From: CAZIRO01 sp964541595
GTDB lineage: Bacteria; Acidobacteriota; HRBIN11
Direction of reading: 5' to 3'
DNA length: 24,906 bases
NCBI GenBank assembly: GCA_964541595.1
Contig: CAZIRO010000019.1
Coordinates: forward strand, 1 to 24,906
How positions within the stretch are numbered: position 1 is the first letter of the stretch; each line of letters begins with the position of its first letter. Shown here in pieces: positions 7,938 through 15,481 of this stretch. The notes below the pieces were generated by a model. The model was given only the letters and a program-made list of their open reading frames with translations. It had not been told where the DNA came from and did not search any database. Made by a program: the position numbers and the translations under genes.

Positions 7938-9637
7938 AACAGTGGTTACGTCGGACGCCGCTGCCCCTTGCGGTTGTCGGGATCATTGTATTCGGCATCG
8001 GGCAATACCTGAAATGGCCAAATTGGCTGGTCACCGGGGCGTTTATCTTTTCTGCGCTGATGCTCGTCATCAGTCTGCTCATCGAGATCGAGTTCGTCAG
8101 TCTGATGCAGCGACGCGGTGCGCGGTACGGTGCAACGCTGGCACTGGCGCTCGCCTTCATTCTGGTAATTATCGTGGCTACGAACGTGATTGCCTACCGT
8201 CACTATGCGCGGTGGGACCTGACCGCAACCGGTATGTTTTCACTGAGTGACCAGACGGTCAAGATTCTGCGCCGGTTGCCTGCGGAAGTCCGCGTGATCG
8301 GATTCTTCACACCCAACGATGTGATGCAGGAACGGAGATTCGACGATCTCATGCAGGAGTACGGCGCGATTTCACCCAGGTTGAAGGTTGAGAAATACGA
8401 TCCAACCCGCTATCCGCTGCTTGCCCGCCAGTACAAGTTGACGTCTATTCCATCGATCGTCGTGGTCATGAAGGGTGAGGACAATAAGGAACGGTTTGAA
8501 AAGGCCCAGCAGGTGACCGAGTCGGCCATTACCGGTGCGCTGATCCGGCTCCTGTATCCCGAAAAGCCGACCGTTTGTTATCTGACCGGTCACGGAGAAT
8601 ACGCGCTCTCCGGGTTCGATCAGATGTCATTGCGGGGCTGGAAGCGGCTGGCGGAACAGGAGAACTATACGTTTAAGGAAATCCCGTTCTTCACGAAGGA
8701 CGCCGCCAAAGAGTGCCGTGTGGTGATGATCGTGCGGCCGCAGTATGAACCGCAGCCAAAAGAGACGGAAATGTTGACCCAGTTTATTCATGCGGGGGGT
8801 CGTGTCTGGGTCAATCTGGAACCGAACGCACCGGAACCGTGGGCGAAATGGTTGCAGTCGTTCGGTGTGGAAGTCGGACGCGACGCCGTACTGGATCTCG
8901 CCCAGACCATGCAGGGTGTCGATCCCTCGGTCGTTCCGGTAACGCCGCGGCCGGGGTCACCGCTGGTGGGTGGATCGACCACGTTGTTCGCGGTTTTTGC
9001 AACCGCACAGTCCGTGCAGGCGTCCGGAAGCCCCGGCGAGGAGATCACCACCGATGAGGTTGTACAGTCGATCAACCGGTTTCCATATGTGTTCGCAGAT
9101 CGGAATATGAACCATGAATTCGATCAGGGAACGGACGTGCAGGGTCCCGTCAAGGTCGGTGTGCTCGTGCGGTACAGCAGGGAGGAACAGGAAAAGAAGG
9201 ACGAACGGGCAGCCAGACCACCGAAAGGTCAGAAAACCCCGGAGGCCGCGGATAATACGCGTAAGCAGTCCGGTGCTGAACAGAAACCACCACCATCCGG
9301 GAAGTCCGCGGGTCAGGCGAAACAGGCCACAGCCTCCGTTGAAGAAGAAACCCTGTTCAGAACGGAGGGACGGCTTGTCGTTTTCGGTGACGCGGACTGG
9401 CTCACCGACGGCGTGATGGCCATTTCTTCCGGAAACGCCGTGCTCGCATTGAATACACTGGCCTGGCTGGCCGAGCGAGAGCTGCTCATCAGCGAGAAGA
9501 AACCCTCGCAGGTTACGCTGCGGTTTGAACGGTTTCACCTGCAGGCGGGATGGATCCGATTCCTGACCATGATCCTCCTGCCGGCCATGCTCATCATCAC
9601 CGGAGTCGCCGTCTGGTTCGTACGTCGTCGCCTGTAA
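7934..9637 (+). CDS. gldG: GldG-like membrane-anchored ABC auxiliary subunit
   Basis: The 567-residue product has three N-terminal membrane segments (about 11-25, 32-52, 68-87), a large soluble part, and one C-terminal membrane segment (about 541-563) ending in Arg-Arg-Arg-Leu. Just after the third segment, RWDLTATGMFSLSDQTVKIL is the family's D-L-T-x-x-x-x-x-S-L-S-x-x-T block. The soluble part resembles the ABC_transp_aux (GldG) domain, with LTGHGEYAL near 222. Residues about 415-475 are a Lys/Pro/Ala-rich, low-complexity insertion, probably an exposed linker. ATG 7934 overlaps the permease stop as ATGA. In gliding Bacteroidetes GldG works with GldA and GldF; similar operons occur in many non-gliding bacteria. 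Confidence 0.88.
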   Translation: MKQWLRRTPLPLAVVGIIVFGIGQYLKWPNWLVTGAFIFSALMLVISLLIEIEFVSLMQRRGARYGATLALALAFILVIIVATNVIAYRHYARWDLTATGMFSLSDQTVKILRRLPAEVRVIGFFTPNDVMQERRFDDLMQEYGAISPRLKVEKYDPTRYPLLARQYKLTSIPSIVVVMKGEDNKERFEKAQQVTESAITGALIRLLYPEKPTVCYLTGHGEYALSGFDQMSLRGWKRLAEQENYTFKEIPFFTKDAAKECRVVMIVRPQYEPQPKETEMLTQFIHAGGRVWVNLEPNAPEPWAKWLQSFGVEVGRDAVLDLAQTMQGVDPSVVPVTPRPGSPLVGGSTTLFAVFATAQSVQASGSPGEEITTDEVVQSINRFPYVFADRNMNHEFDQGTDVQGPVKVGVLVRYSREEQEKKDERAARPPKGQKTPEAADNTRKQSGAEQKPPPSGKSAGQAKQATASVEEETLFRTEGRLVVFGDADWLTDGVMAISSGNAVLALNTLAWLAERELLISEKKPSQVTLRFERFHLQAGWIRFLTMILLPAMLIITGVAVWFVRRRL

Positions 9638-9667
9638 GTGTCCGGTCCGTGTCGGGAGGAGTCGATC

Positions 9668-11125
9668 ATGCGCACGCGCACCCTGGTCATTCTCGGCATA
9701 CTGGCAGTTTTGGCCGTGGTTCTGGTGTTTTTGGATCGGTACTGGACGGAGAAACGGGAAGAAAGGGAAATCCGTGCCAAACGGGTGTTTGCCGAAACCA
9801 TATGGGATCAGGTGCGCAAGATCGAGGTCCAAACGGAAAAAACCAGAGATACCGTGGTGTTGCAGCGCCAGCGTAAGGGCAATGAGACAGTCTGGCGCCT
9901 CCTGGCTCCCTTCCGTGAAGAGGCCGATAAGGATTTTGCCGATCGGTTCTGGAATACCCTGAAAGACCTCCAGGCGGACCGGCGATTGACACTTGAACCC
10001 GATGCGGACCTTGCGCAATACGGGTTCGATTCGCCCCGTGCGACCATCCGTTTGCTCGGAGCGGGCGATAGGGAGCTCGCCGTCCTGCTGGTCGGGGGAA
10101 AGACGCCGGCAACGAACGATCTGTATGCAAAACTCAAGGACCGCCAGGAAGTGCTCATCCTGCCGAGTTTTCGAGAAAGTACGCTGATCCCCGCATTGAA
10201 AGATTTTCGCCAGAAACGGTTGACCCATCTCAAGGCCACCGATATCGTGCGCGTGACGCTGTTCCGCAAGGGGATGGATCCGGAAACGCTTCGATTTGTC
10301 AAAGAAGACGGTCTCTGGAAAATTGAACAGCCGTATCCCATGCTCGCGAGTGCCGCCAGTCTGCTGTCTCTGACCAGTACGATCGAGTTCCTGGAAGCCG
10401 AAGACTTCATTGCGGAACAGCCGGACGATCTGTCTCCGTACGCATTAAATGAGCCCCGCTTTCGCCTGACCGTGGAAACCAGAGACGGCACGCAGCAGAC
10501 GTTTCTCTTCGGGAAAGAACACGACACCGGTTCGGTGTATGCGATGGTGGCCCGGAAACCCCGTGTGGTGACCGTGCGCAAGGGTGTGGTGGACGATCTG
10601 AAACGGGGAATCGACTACTGGCGATCTCAGCAGGCGGCAGATTTCGATTACTACAATCTCGAGCGCGTGGAGATCCGGATGGGGAAACGCCAGTGGCTGC
10701 TCGAAAAGGAAACGGAAGAAGGGGAAGTCTGGAAAGAACACTGGTATGTCGTTCAGGGAGGGCAGCGACGGGAAATCGAACTGGAACGGGTGGACGATTT
10801 TCTGCGGAATCTCGATTTTGCCGAGGCCGCAGAGATTCGCGATAACCTCTCGGACGCGGAACTGACAGAACTCGGGTTTTCCCACCCCTGGATGGTGATC
10901 CGTTTAAAGGATAAAGACCGTCCGGAACAGACGATGCAGATCGTCCGCAAGGACGGTGAACTGTGGACGCGTAATCCGGAATTTCCGCGTACGGTGTTTC
11001 ACGTGAAAAAGGATTCCGTGCAACAGATCCGCAAGTCGTGGAACAAACTGCGGTTGGTACTTCAGCCCGAAAAGAAGCGTCGGGATACCGCAGGGCGTGC
11101 CGGGAAGAAGGAAAGCGGAAAGTGA
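9668..11125 (+). CDS. DUF4340-like membrane-anchored protein of the Gld-type ABC module
   Basis: A 485-residue protein with one N-terminal anchor (LVILGILAVLAVVLVFL, about 6-22) and a long charged soluble part. It shows two similar alpha/beta blocks: VWRLLAPFREEADKD near 75 and LWKIEQPYPMLASAAS near 217. Each is followed by a Y-G/Y-A-F/L-N/D-x-P turn (YGFDSPRATIRLL, YALNEPRFRLTV). This W-x-(I/L)-x-x-P repeat is what I know of DUF4340. It regularly follows GldG-like genes, as here. A GTG at 9638 in the same frame is possible, but ATG 9668 follows GGAGGAG with a good gap, so it is chosen. The C-terminus is Lys/Arg-rich. Its role in the module is unknown. Confidence 0.82.
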   Translation: MRTRTLVILGILAVLAVVLVFLDRYWTEKREEREIRAKRVFAETIWDQVRKIEVQTEKTRDTVVLQRQRKGNETVWRLLAPFREEADKDFADRFWNTLKDLQADRRLTLEPDADLAQYGFDSPRATIRLLGAGDRELAVLLVGGKTPATNDLYAKLKDRQEVLILPSFRESTLIPALKDFRQKRLTHLKATDIVRVTLFRKGMDPETLRFVKEDGLWKIEQPYPMLASAASLLSLTSTIEFLEAEDFIAEQPDDLSPYALNEPRFRLTVETRDGTQQTFLFGKEHDTGSVYAMVARKPRVVTVRKGVVDDLKRGIDYWRSQQAADFDYYNLERVEIRMGKRQWLLEKETEEGEVWKEHWYVVQGGQRREIELERVDDFLRNLDFAEAAEIRDNLSDAELTELGFSHPWMVIRLKDKDRPEQTMQIVRKDGELWTRNPEFPRTVFHVKKDSVQQIRKSWNKLRLVLQPEKKRRDTAGRAGKKESGK

Positions 11126-11143
11126 CCCCCGCATCCGGGATGC

Positions 11144-11686
11144 TTACCGATCGCGTGTTTCCGCGTCGGTTGTTTCCACGTCGTCGGGCGGTGACAGGAT
11201 CAGTCGTTTGATACACGGACGTGTATCGGTGGGTTCCCGCGTCCATTCCACTTCTGCATCCGGCCAGAACACCCGTGCGATGGCACGCGTCATCGGAATG
11301 CATGTGCAATCACACAATAACACCCCTTCCTGACGAAACGCTTCCCAGAGGGGATCCCGTACGTGGTCGAAATCAACCGCCCGGCCATTCGATACCGGTG
11401 TGATGTGCGCTCGGAACCGCAACAGTCGGATGGCGATTTGCCACGCGTCCACTGCACTCTGCGGACGACCCGCGGTGAGATGAGTCTGGGCGCGCAGCCG
11501 CTCGCCCATTTCCCGTCCGAGCTGCTCGGCGATTTCAGTGTACATGGCACGTGCCCGTGCTTCCCCCACGGCCGCGCAGAGTTGATGGAAGTGCCGGACC
11601 GCAAACGTCATGAACGTCGCCCAGATCTCATCCGCCCGGGCTTTCTCGGGGATCCACCGTTTGAGCAATGCAACCCGCCAGTTCAT
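11144..11686 (-). CDS. Small cysteine-containing protein, possibly L-2-amino-thiazoline-4-carboxylic acid hydrolase-like
   Basis: A 180-residue soluble protein, last in the mglA-like / YuiH / prfB minus-strand run, 61 bp after prfB and converging on the DUF4340 gene. The N-terminal half is helical (AVRHFHQLCAAVGEARARAMYTEI). The C-terminal half holds GVLLCDCTCIP (Cys125, 127, 129) and then VEWTREPTDTRPCIKRLIL (Cys158). The late cysteine pattern, with a W-x-R before the last cysteine, reminds me of ATC-hydrolase-like proteins, but the similarity is weak and no active site can be confirmed. The frame is open much further upstream inside prfB. ATG 11686 is chosen because GGAG lies 8 nt before it and the upstream extension is only prfB read out of frame. 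Confidence 0.6.
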   Translation of the reverse strand: MNWRVALLKRWIPEKARADEIWATFMTFAVRHFHQLCAAVGEARARAMYTEIAEQLGREMGERLRAQTHLTAGRPQSAVDAWQIAIRLLRFRAHITPVSNGRAVDFDHVRDPLWEAFRQEGVLLCDCTCIPMTRAIARVFWPDAEVEWTREPTDTRPCIKRLILSPPDDVETTDAETRDR

Positions 11687-11747
11687 CGGTACACTCCGTT
11701 CCCATGCGGTCCCACCGTTTTGGGGCACAATTCGGGGACTGTCCGGT

Positions 11748-12888
11748 TTATGTTGTTGTCTCCGATGGTGAGAATTGCCATCCCTTCTGACGGCGCGCGT
11801 AGACGAGATACGCGCGAATGAACTCGTCCAGGAGTTCACCGTCGAGCACACGCTCTGCCTGCGGTTCTTCCAGGCCAGTGCGCAGGTCCTTGACCAGTTT
11901 GTACGGATGCAGCACGTAGGATCGGATCTGGTGACCGAAACTGATCTCTGTTTTACTCGCACCGTACCGTTGCTGAAACTCCTCTTCTCGCTTGCGTTTG
12001 TAATAGTCGTACAACCGCGCGCGCAGAATCTGCATGGCAATGCGACGGTTCTGGTGCTGAGAACGCTCGTTCTGGCATTGCACGACGATACCGGTCGGAA
12101 TGTGCGTGATACGTACGGCCGAGTCCGTCACATTCACGTGCTGTCCACCATGGCCGCTGGCGCGGAACGTCTCGATCCGGAGATCTTTGGGATCGATTTC
12201 AATATGGATGTCTTCATCGACCTCCGGGACGACGAAGACCGAAGCGAATGACGTATGCCGGCGGCGGTTGGCATCAAAGGGGGAGATCCGTACCAGTCGA
12301 TGCACACCCGTTTCGCCCTTCAGTAACCCGTACGCATACGGCCCCTGAATGCGCACGGTAACACTTTTGATCCCCGCTTCCTCGCCGGGCAGGATATCCA
12401 GAATCTGTGTTTTCATGCCCTTTTGTTCCGCCCAGCGCAGATACATCCGTAACAGCATTTCGGACCAGTCCTGGGATTCCGTGCCACCGGCACCGGCATG
12501 AATGGTGAGGATGGCATTCCGGGCATCGTCTTCCTCATTCAGCAGGATACGGGTTTCGATGTCCCGGATCCGCTGTTTCAGTTCCCGGTGCAGGCGTGCG
12601 AATTCCTCCGCAACGGATTCCCCTTCACGGGCCAGTTCGATGTAGACTTCCATTTCTTCCAGTGCGCGGTCGATCGTTGCGATCTCGTCCAGAAACGCCT
12701 GGATCTGGGCATGTTGCTGGGCCAGTCGGGCCATCTGTTCGGGATCCTGCCAGCCGTCCGGGGATTGCAGCCGTTTCGCGAGGTGGTCCATACGACGACG
12801 GATCTCGGCGAGGTCAAAGATAACCTCGCATTTCTCGCCACTGTTCCGAGAGTTCCCGATAGATGCGTTCCATGTCTTCAATCAACAT
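11748..12888 (-). CDS. prfB: Peptide chain release factor 2, expressed by programmed +1 frameshift
   Basis: RF2 releases peptides at UGA and UAA. Translation starts at ATG 12888, 4 nt after GGAGGAG, and reads 24 codons to an in-frame UGA at 12816-12814. A +1 shift at the CUU codon continues with Asp (GAC at 12815-12813) through a further 355 residues, for 379 in all. The stop-reading tripeptide is SPF (RISPFDANRRRHTSF) and the peptidyl-transferase motif is GGQ (ASGHGGQHVNVTDSAVR). An uninterrupted frame in the downstream register from TTG 12885-12881 exists, but its first 22 residues are the out-of-frame reading of the true N-terminus. It starts one base after the YuiH-like stop, so it is co-transcribed with that gene. 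Confidence 0.95.
12813..12828 (-). promoter_or_regulatory. prfB programmed +1 frameshift signal
   Basis: On the minus strand the codons are CGA GGT TAT CTT TGA C. The internal Shine-Dalgarno-like GAGGT lies three bases before the slippery CTT, next to the UGA stop followed by C (a weak RF2 context). This is the classic autoregulatory layout: when RF2 is scarce the ribosome slips +1 and makes more of it. The E. coli version has AGGGGG TAT CTT TGA C; spacing is the same here. Confidence 0.93.
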
Positions 12889-12889
12889 T

Positions 12890-13570
12890 TCACTCCTCCG
12901 TTGCCCCGTCTTCCCGGTGCAGTTCGGATATCCGGATGTTGCGCCACAGGGCACGAATTTTGGATATAGGTTCCCAGTACCGCTGTTCTGCCCAGGGATC
13001 GCCGATGAGGTGATACCCCCGCATTTCCCAGAACCCGGGTTGTAACCGGGTTTGGAACTCCAGACCGCAAACGTACTTCGCGCTTTTCCATGCGTACAAT
13101 TGAGGGATAACCAGGCGGAGCGGTGCTCCGTGTTCCGGGGTCAGCGGTGCTCCGTTCAGGCGGAACGCAAGGAGACTATCCTCTGCTGCGAAGTATTCGA
13201 TGGGCACATTGGTCGTGTACCCTTCCAGACAGTGCACCATGACCTGAACGACGTCACCGTGCGGACGCACGGTTTCGAGAATCACCCGCGTGGGGATCCC
13301 CTCCCACACGAGCGCCCGTTTCGACCATCGGGTCACGCAGTGAAAATCGGCGATGACCTCAACTGTGGGAAGCGCACAGAGTTCGGCCCATGTCCACGTG
13401 CGCGCCTCGTCGACCGCACCCCATACGCGCAGGCGATAGGTCTGCAGGTCCGGCCGCGGTCGCTGTGGTGTGATATCGTAGATCGGAAATGTCCGCACGT
13501 ACGTCTGACCGGGAGGCGTGGGTTGACGAAGTGTGGGACTTTCGATACGTAAACGTCTGTCGGATGCCAT
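12890..13570 (-). CDS. Cytoplasmic YuiH/sulfite-oxidase-fold molybdopterin oxidoreductase
   Basis: A 226-residue protein of the sulfite oxidase fold. The molybdenum-ligand cysteine is in DFHCVTRWS (Cys78 from this start). The second cofactor block is HGAPLRLVIPQLYAWKSAKYV, with the Lys-Ser-x-Lys pattern. The ending GFWEMRGYHLIGDPWAEQRYW matches the YuiH-type subfamily, which lacks both the dimerisation domain of sulfite oxidase and the Tat signal of MsrP. Its substrate in bacteria is not established. ATG 13570 has GAGAGG 6 nt upstream; an in-frame ATG at 13600 lacks a ribosome site. It lies 45 bp after the MglA-like gene and one base before prfB. No molybdopterin synthesis gene is in the window. 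Confidence 0.88.
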   Translation of the reverse strand: MASDRRLRIESPTLRQPTPPGQTYVRTFPIYDITPQRPRPDLQTYRLRVWGAVDEARTWTWAELCALPTVEVIADFHCVTRWSKRALVWEGIPTRVILETVRPHGDVVQVMVHCLEGYTTNVPIEYFAAEDSLLAFRLNGAPLTPEHGAPLRLVIPQLYAWKSAKYVCGLEFQTRLQPGFWEMRGYHLIGDPWAEQRYWEPISKIRALWRNIRISELHREDGATEE

Positions 13571-13615
13571 ACCCATCCTCTCAATGGGAATCACTTCCAT
13601 GGAGATCAGAATGGG

Positions 13616-15106
13616 TCAGGCCAGGGTCTTCTGCCAGCTGATCCAGCCCAGGCCCCAGAGCACCATCCAGATCCAGCGATGCAGTGCCGTGTTCCATTCG
13701 TCAGCGGACCAGATTTCCCGAATCGCAACCGGCCATGCCGCGCGCAGTGCTTCCGGAATCAATAACTCGACCGGCTGACCGGTCTGTTCCGTAAGCGTTG
13801 CACAGAAATGGTCCAGACTCACGCGAAAGGCGTCCAGATCCTGGTTCTCAATCGCTGAAAAAAGGTCATACCAGAACCCTTCATAGTCGCTCGGGACGGC
13901 CGTGCGCCACCAGCGGATCACGCCCTGTGCCACGGCAAACAGGCTGGATTGGGCGGATGTGGCCGGTTCCGGAACCTCCACGCGTTCGAGATCCTCATCC
14001 TCCAGAATCCATTCCGACAGGCTCCCCGTCTGTAAGGGGGATTCCTCCGTTGCCGGGGTTTCCGTGTCTGAAGAGGATTCGCCTTCGATCCACTCGGGCG
14101 TCGGTGGGGGTGTCGCGCCCTCCTCCGGCGCGGGTACGGGTTCCAGTATGGGCTCTTCCGGTGCGGGAGGAGACGTTTCGGATTCCGTGTCTGGAGCGCT
14201 CAATAAGTGCTCTTCGGCGACTTCCAGTTCGTGGAATTCGGATTCCATACCCAGCGCCTCCGCAGATGGAGATTCCACGGATTCGGCACGCGCCTCAGTC
14301 CCGGCCGTTTCCGTGGGCGGGGGTTCGATCACGTGAATGTCCTCCCCGGCAACTTCGACCTGGGTGGCGTCCAGATCTTCGACCACGGCTTCCTCCAGGT
14401 CTTCCGTGGTCAGGGGTTCCGTTTGGGTATCGATTTCCACGATTTCAACTTGCGCGTCTTCGGGGGTTCCGAGACCCGCGGGTTCTGCGGCAGCCGCCGC
14501 AGCCTCTGTGGTCCCTTTCAACCCCTGGCGCCGGAGTTTGTCAAACACCATCCGGGAAACCGTCGTGAGTGCATCCAGGACGCCTTCTCCCGTAATCGCG
14601 CACGTCGGAAAGTACGGGACATTGTATTTATTGAGAATCGGGTTCAACTCTTCTACAGACAGAATATTGGATAGATCGATCTTGTTGTACTGAATGACGT
14701 GAGGAATATCCTGCAATTGCAGACCATAGAATCCGAGGTTTTCTTCCAGATTTTGAAAACTTTCGATGTTTGAAAACTTCCGGTGCCGCTGAAGATCGGC
14801 GACAAACACGATACCGTCGACACCTTTCAGGACCAGGCGACGGGTCTGGTTGTACCGGACCTGCCCCGGAACAGTATACAACTGCAAACGGACGGTAAAT
14901 CCGGAGAGTTTACCGAGATAAACAGGTAAAAAATCAAAGTAGATCGTGCGGTCTTCATCTGTGGCCAGTGAGATCATCTTCCCACGGTGCGATTCGGGGA
15001 GTGAGTTGTAAATATATTGCAGAGACGTCGTTTTACCGCCCAGCCCCGGGCCGTAATACACGATTTTGACGAGAATCTCCTTTGTGGAGAAGTTCACAAA
15101 ACTCAT
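13616..15106 (-). CDS. mglA: MglA-type small GTPase fused to an acidic linker and a unique C-terminal domain
   Basis: The 496-residue product begins with a full MglA-like Ras-type GTPase (about 1-195). The P-loop is GPGLGGKT (19-26), the switch-I threonine lies in DRTIYFDFLP, and TVPGQ (78-82) replaces the D-x-x-G form, as in MglA. NKID at 141-144 is the guanine motif. MglA sets cell polarity or motility in Myxococcus, where it is about 195 residues. Here an Ala/Glu/Pro/Thr-rich acidic stretch (about 200-395) is followed by a Trp-rich C-terminal domain of about 100 residues (FWYDLFSAIENQDLDAFRVS, then a hydrophobic WIWMVLWGLGWISW end). No MglB gene is adjacent. ATG 15106 has AGGAG upstream. 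Role: inferred GTP switch; partner unknown. Confidence 0.88.
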   Translation of the reverse strand: MSFVNFSTKEILVKIVYYGPGLGGKTTSLQYIYNSLPESHRGKMISLATDEDRTIYFDFLPVYLGKLSGFTVRLQLYTVPGQVRYNQTRRLVLKGVDGIVFVADLQRHRKFSNIESFQNLEENLGFYGLQLQDIPHVIQYNKIDLSNILSVEELNPILNKYNVPYFPTCAITGEGVLDALTTVSRMVFDKLRRQGLKGTTEAAAAAAEPAGLGTPEDAQVEIVEIDTQTEPLTTEDLEEAVVEDLDATQVEVAGEDIHVIEPPPTETAGTEARAESVESPSAEALGMESEFHELEVAEEHLLSAPDTESETSPPAPEEPILEPVPAPEEGATPPPTPEWIEGESSSDTETPATEESPLQTGSLSEWILEDEDLERVEVPEPATSAQSSLFAVAQGVIRWWRTAVPSDYEGFWYDLFSAIENQDLDAFRVSLDHFCATLTEQTGQPVELLIPEALRAAWPVAIREIWSADEWNTALHRWIWMVLWGLGWISWQKTLA

Positions 15107-15152
15107 ACGTGGTGCTCCTACCGGATTGCCGGAATGACTGACCGGTGGTTCA

Positions 15153-15181
15153 AATTTAAAATCTTCTCAGCAAGATGTCAA
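15153..15181 (-). promoter_or_regulatory. Sigma-70 promoter of the mglA-like operon
   Basis: Minus strand: -35 TTGACA (15176-15181, perfect), 17-bp spacer, -10 TAAATT (15153-15158), 46 bp upstream of the start codon. Confidence 0.75.
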
Positions 15182-15193
15182 AGTTCTGCAACC

Positions 15194-15369
15194 CTGAAAT
15201 CGGGACGGGCGGTTGGACAGGGGAACCACCAGATCCGTCAGATCCGCAGGTGTGCCGGTGGCCACCCATATCCGGTCTCGGGGAAGGGAGACGGGAGATC
15301 GGCAACCCATGGGGACGGGGTATCGCACGGCTGACCGGTCATGCACCGTGTCCCATTGTCTGTCCCGAT
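15194..15369. repeat. Dispersed intergenic repeat, copy B (about 176 bp)
   Basis: The left end CTGAAATCGGGAC continues as GGGCGGTTGGACA and matches the inverted right end of copy A in 22 of 26 positions. The right end TGTCCCATTGTC is followed by TGTCCCGAT. Inside, GGTGTGCCGGTGGCCACC is shared exactly with copy A, followed by CGGTCTCGGG, a short G/A-rich stretch and CATGGGGACGGGGTATCGCA, which resembles CATGGGCGGGGGATAGCGCA of copy A. The heptamer array of copy A is nearly absent here, which explains the shorter length. Confidence 0.8.
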
Positions 15370-15382
15370 GCCGATCCCGGGT

Positions 15383-15424
15383 CCGGGGGGAGTAACCCCC
15401 GGTCCGGTTCGGTTTTCGGACCGG
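15383..15424 (+). repeat. Two overlapping, mutually exclusive hairpins
   Basis: CCGGGGG (15383-15389) pairs with CCCCCGG (15396-15402). CCGGTCCG (15399-15406) pairs with CGGACCGG (15417-15424). The right arm of the first overlaps the left arm of the second, so only one can form at a time. They lie 12 bp before a possible -10 box of the radical SAM gene. Confidence 0.6.
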
Positions 15425-15435
15425 GGCATCTGGCA

Positions 15436-15441
15436 TATACT
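15436..15441 (+). promoter_or_regulatory. Possible -10 box of the radical SAM gene
   Basis: TATACT, 40 bp before the start codon. No convincing -35 hexamer is visible, so this is tentative. Confidence 0.4.
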
Positions 15442-15481
15442 GTGAGGAGCACCGTTTCAATCACCGTGCTTGAGGTGTCGC

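Larger units (their letters stand above)
15107..15481. other. 375-bp divergent intergenic region
   Basis: The space between the MglA-like and radical SAM genes holds, left to right, the MglA-like promoter, repeat copy B, two overlapping hairpins and a possible -10 box for the radical SAM gene. No supported protein gene was found in it. Confidence 0.7.

Noticed and set aside
8957..10228. 423-residue open frame antisense to the GldG-like and DUF4340-like genes
   Set aside because: It crosses two well-supported genes and their junction and has no protein-family motif.
11144..12040. 298-residue version of the small cysteine-containing protein
   Set aside because: Its first 118 residues are prfB read out of frame; ATG 11686 has its own ribosome site.
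11748..12881. prfB as one uninterrupted 377-residue frame from TTG
   Set aside because: The TTG frame has no ribosome site of its own, and a perfect frameshift signal with ATG 12888 explains the gene better.
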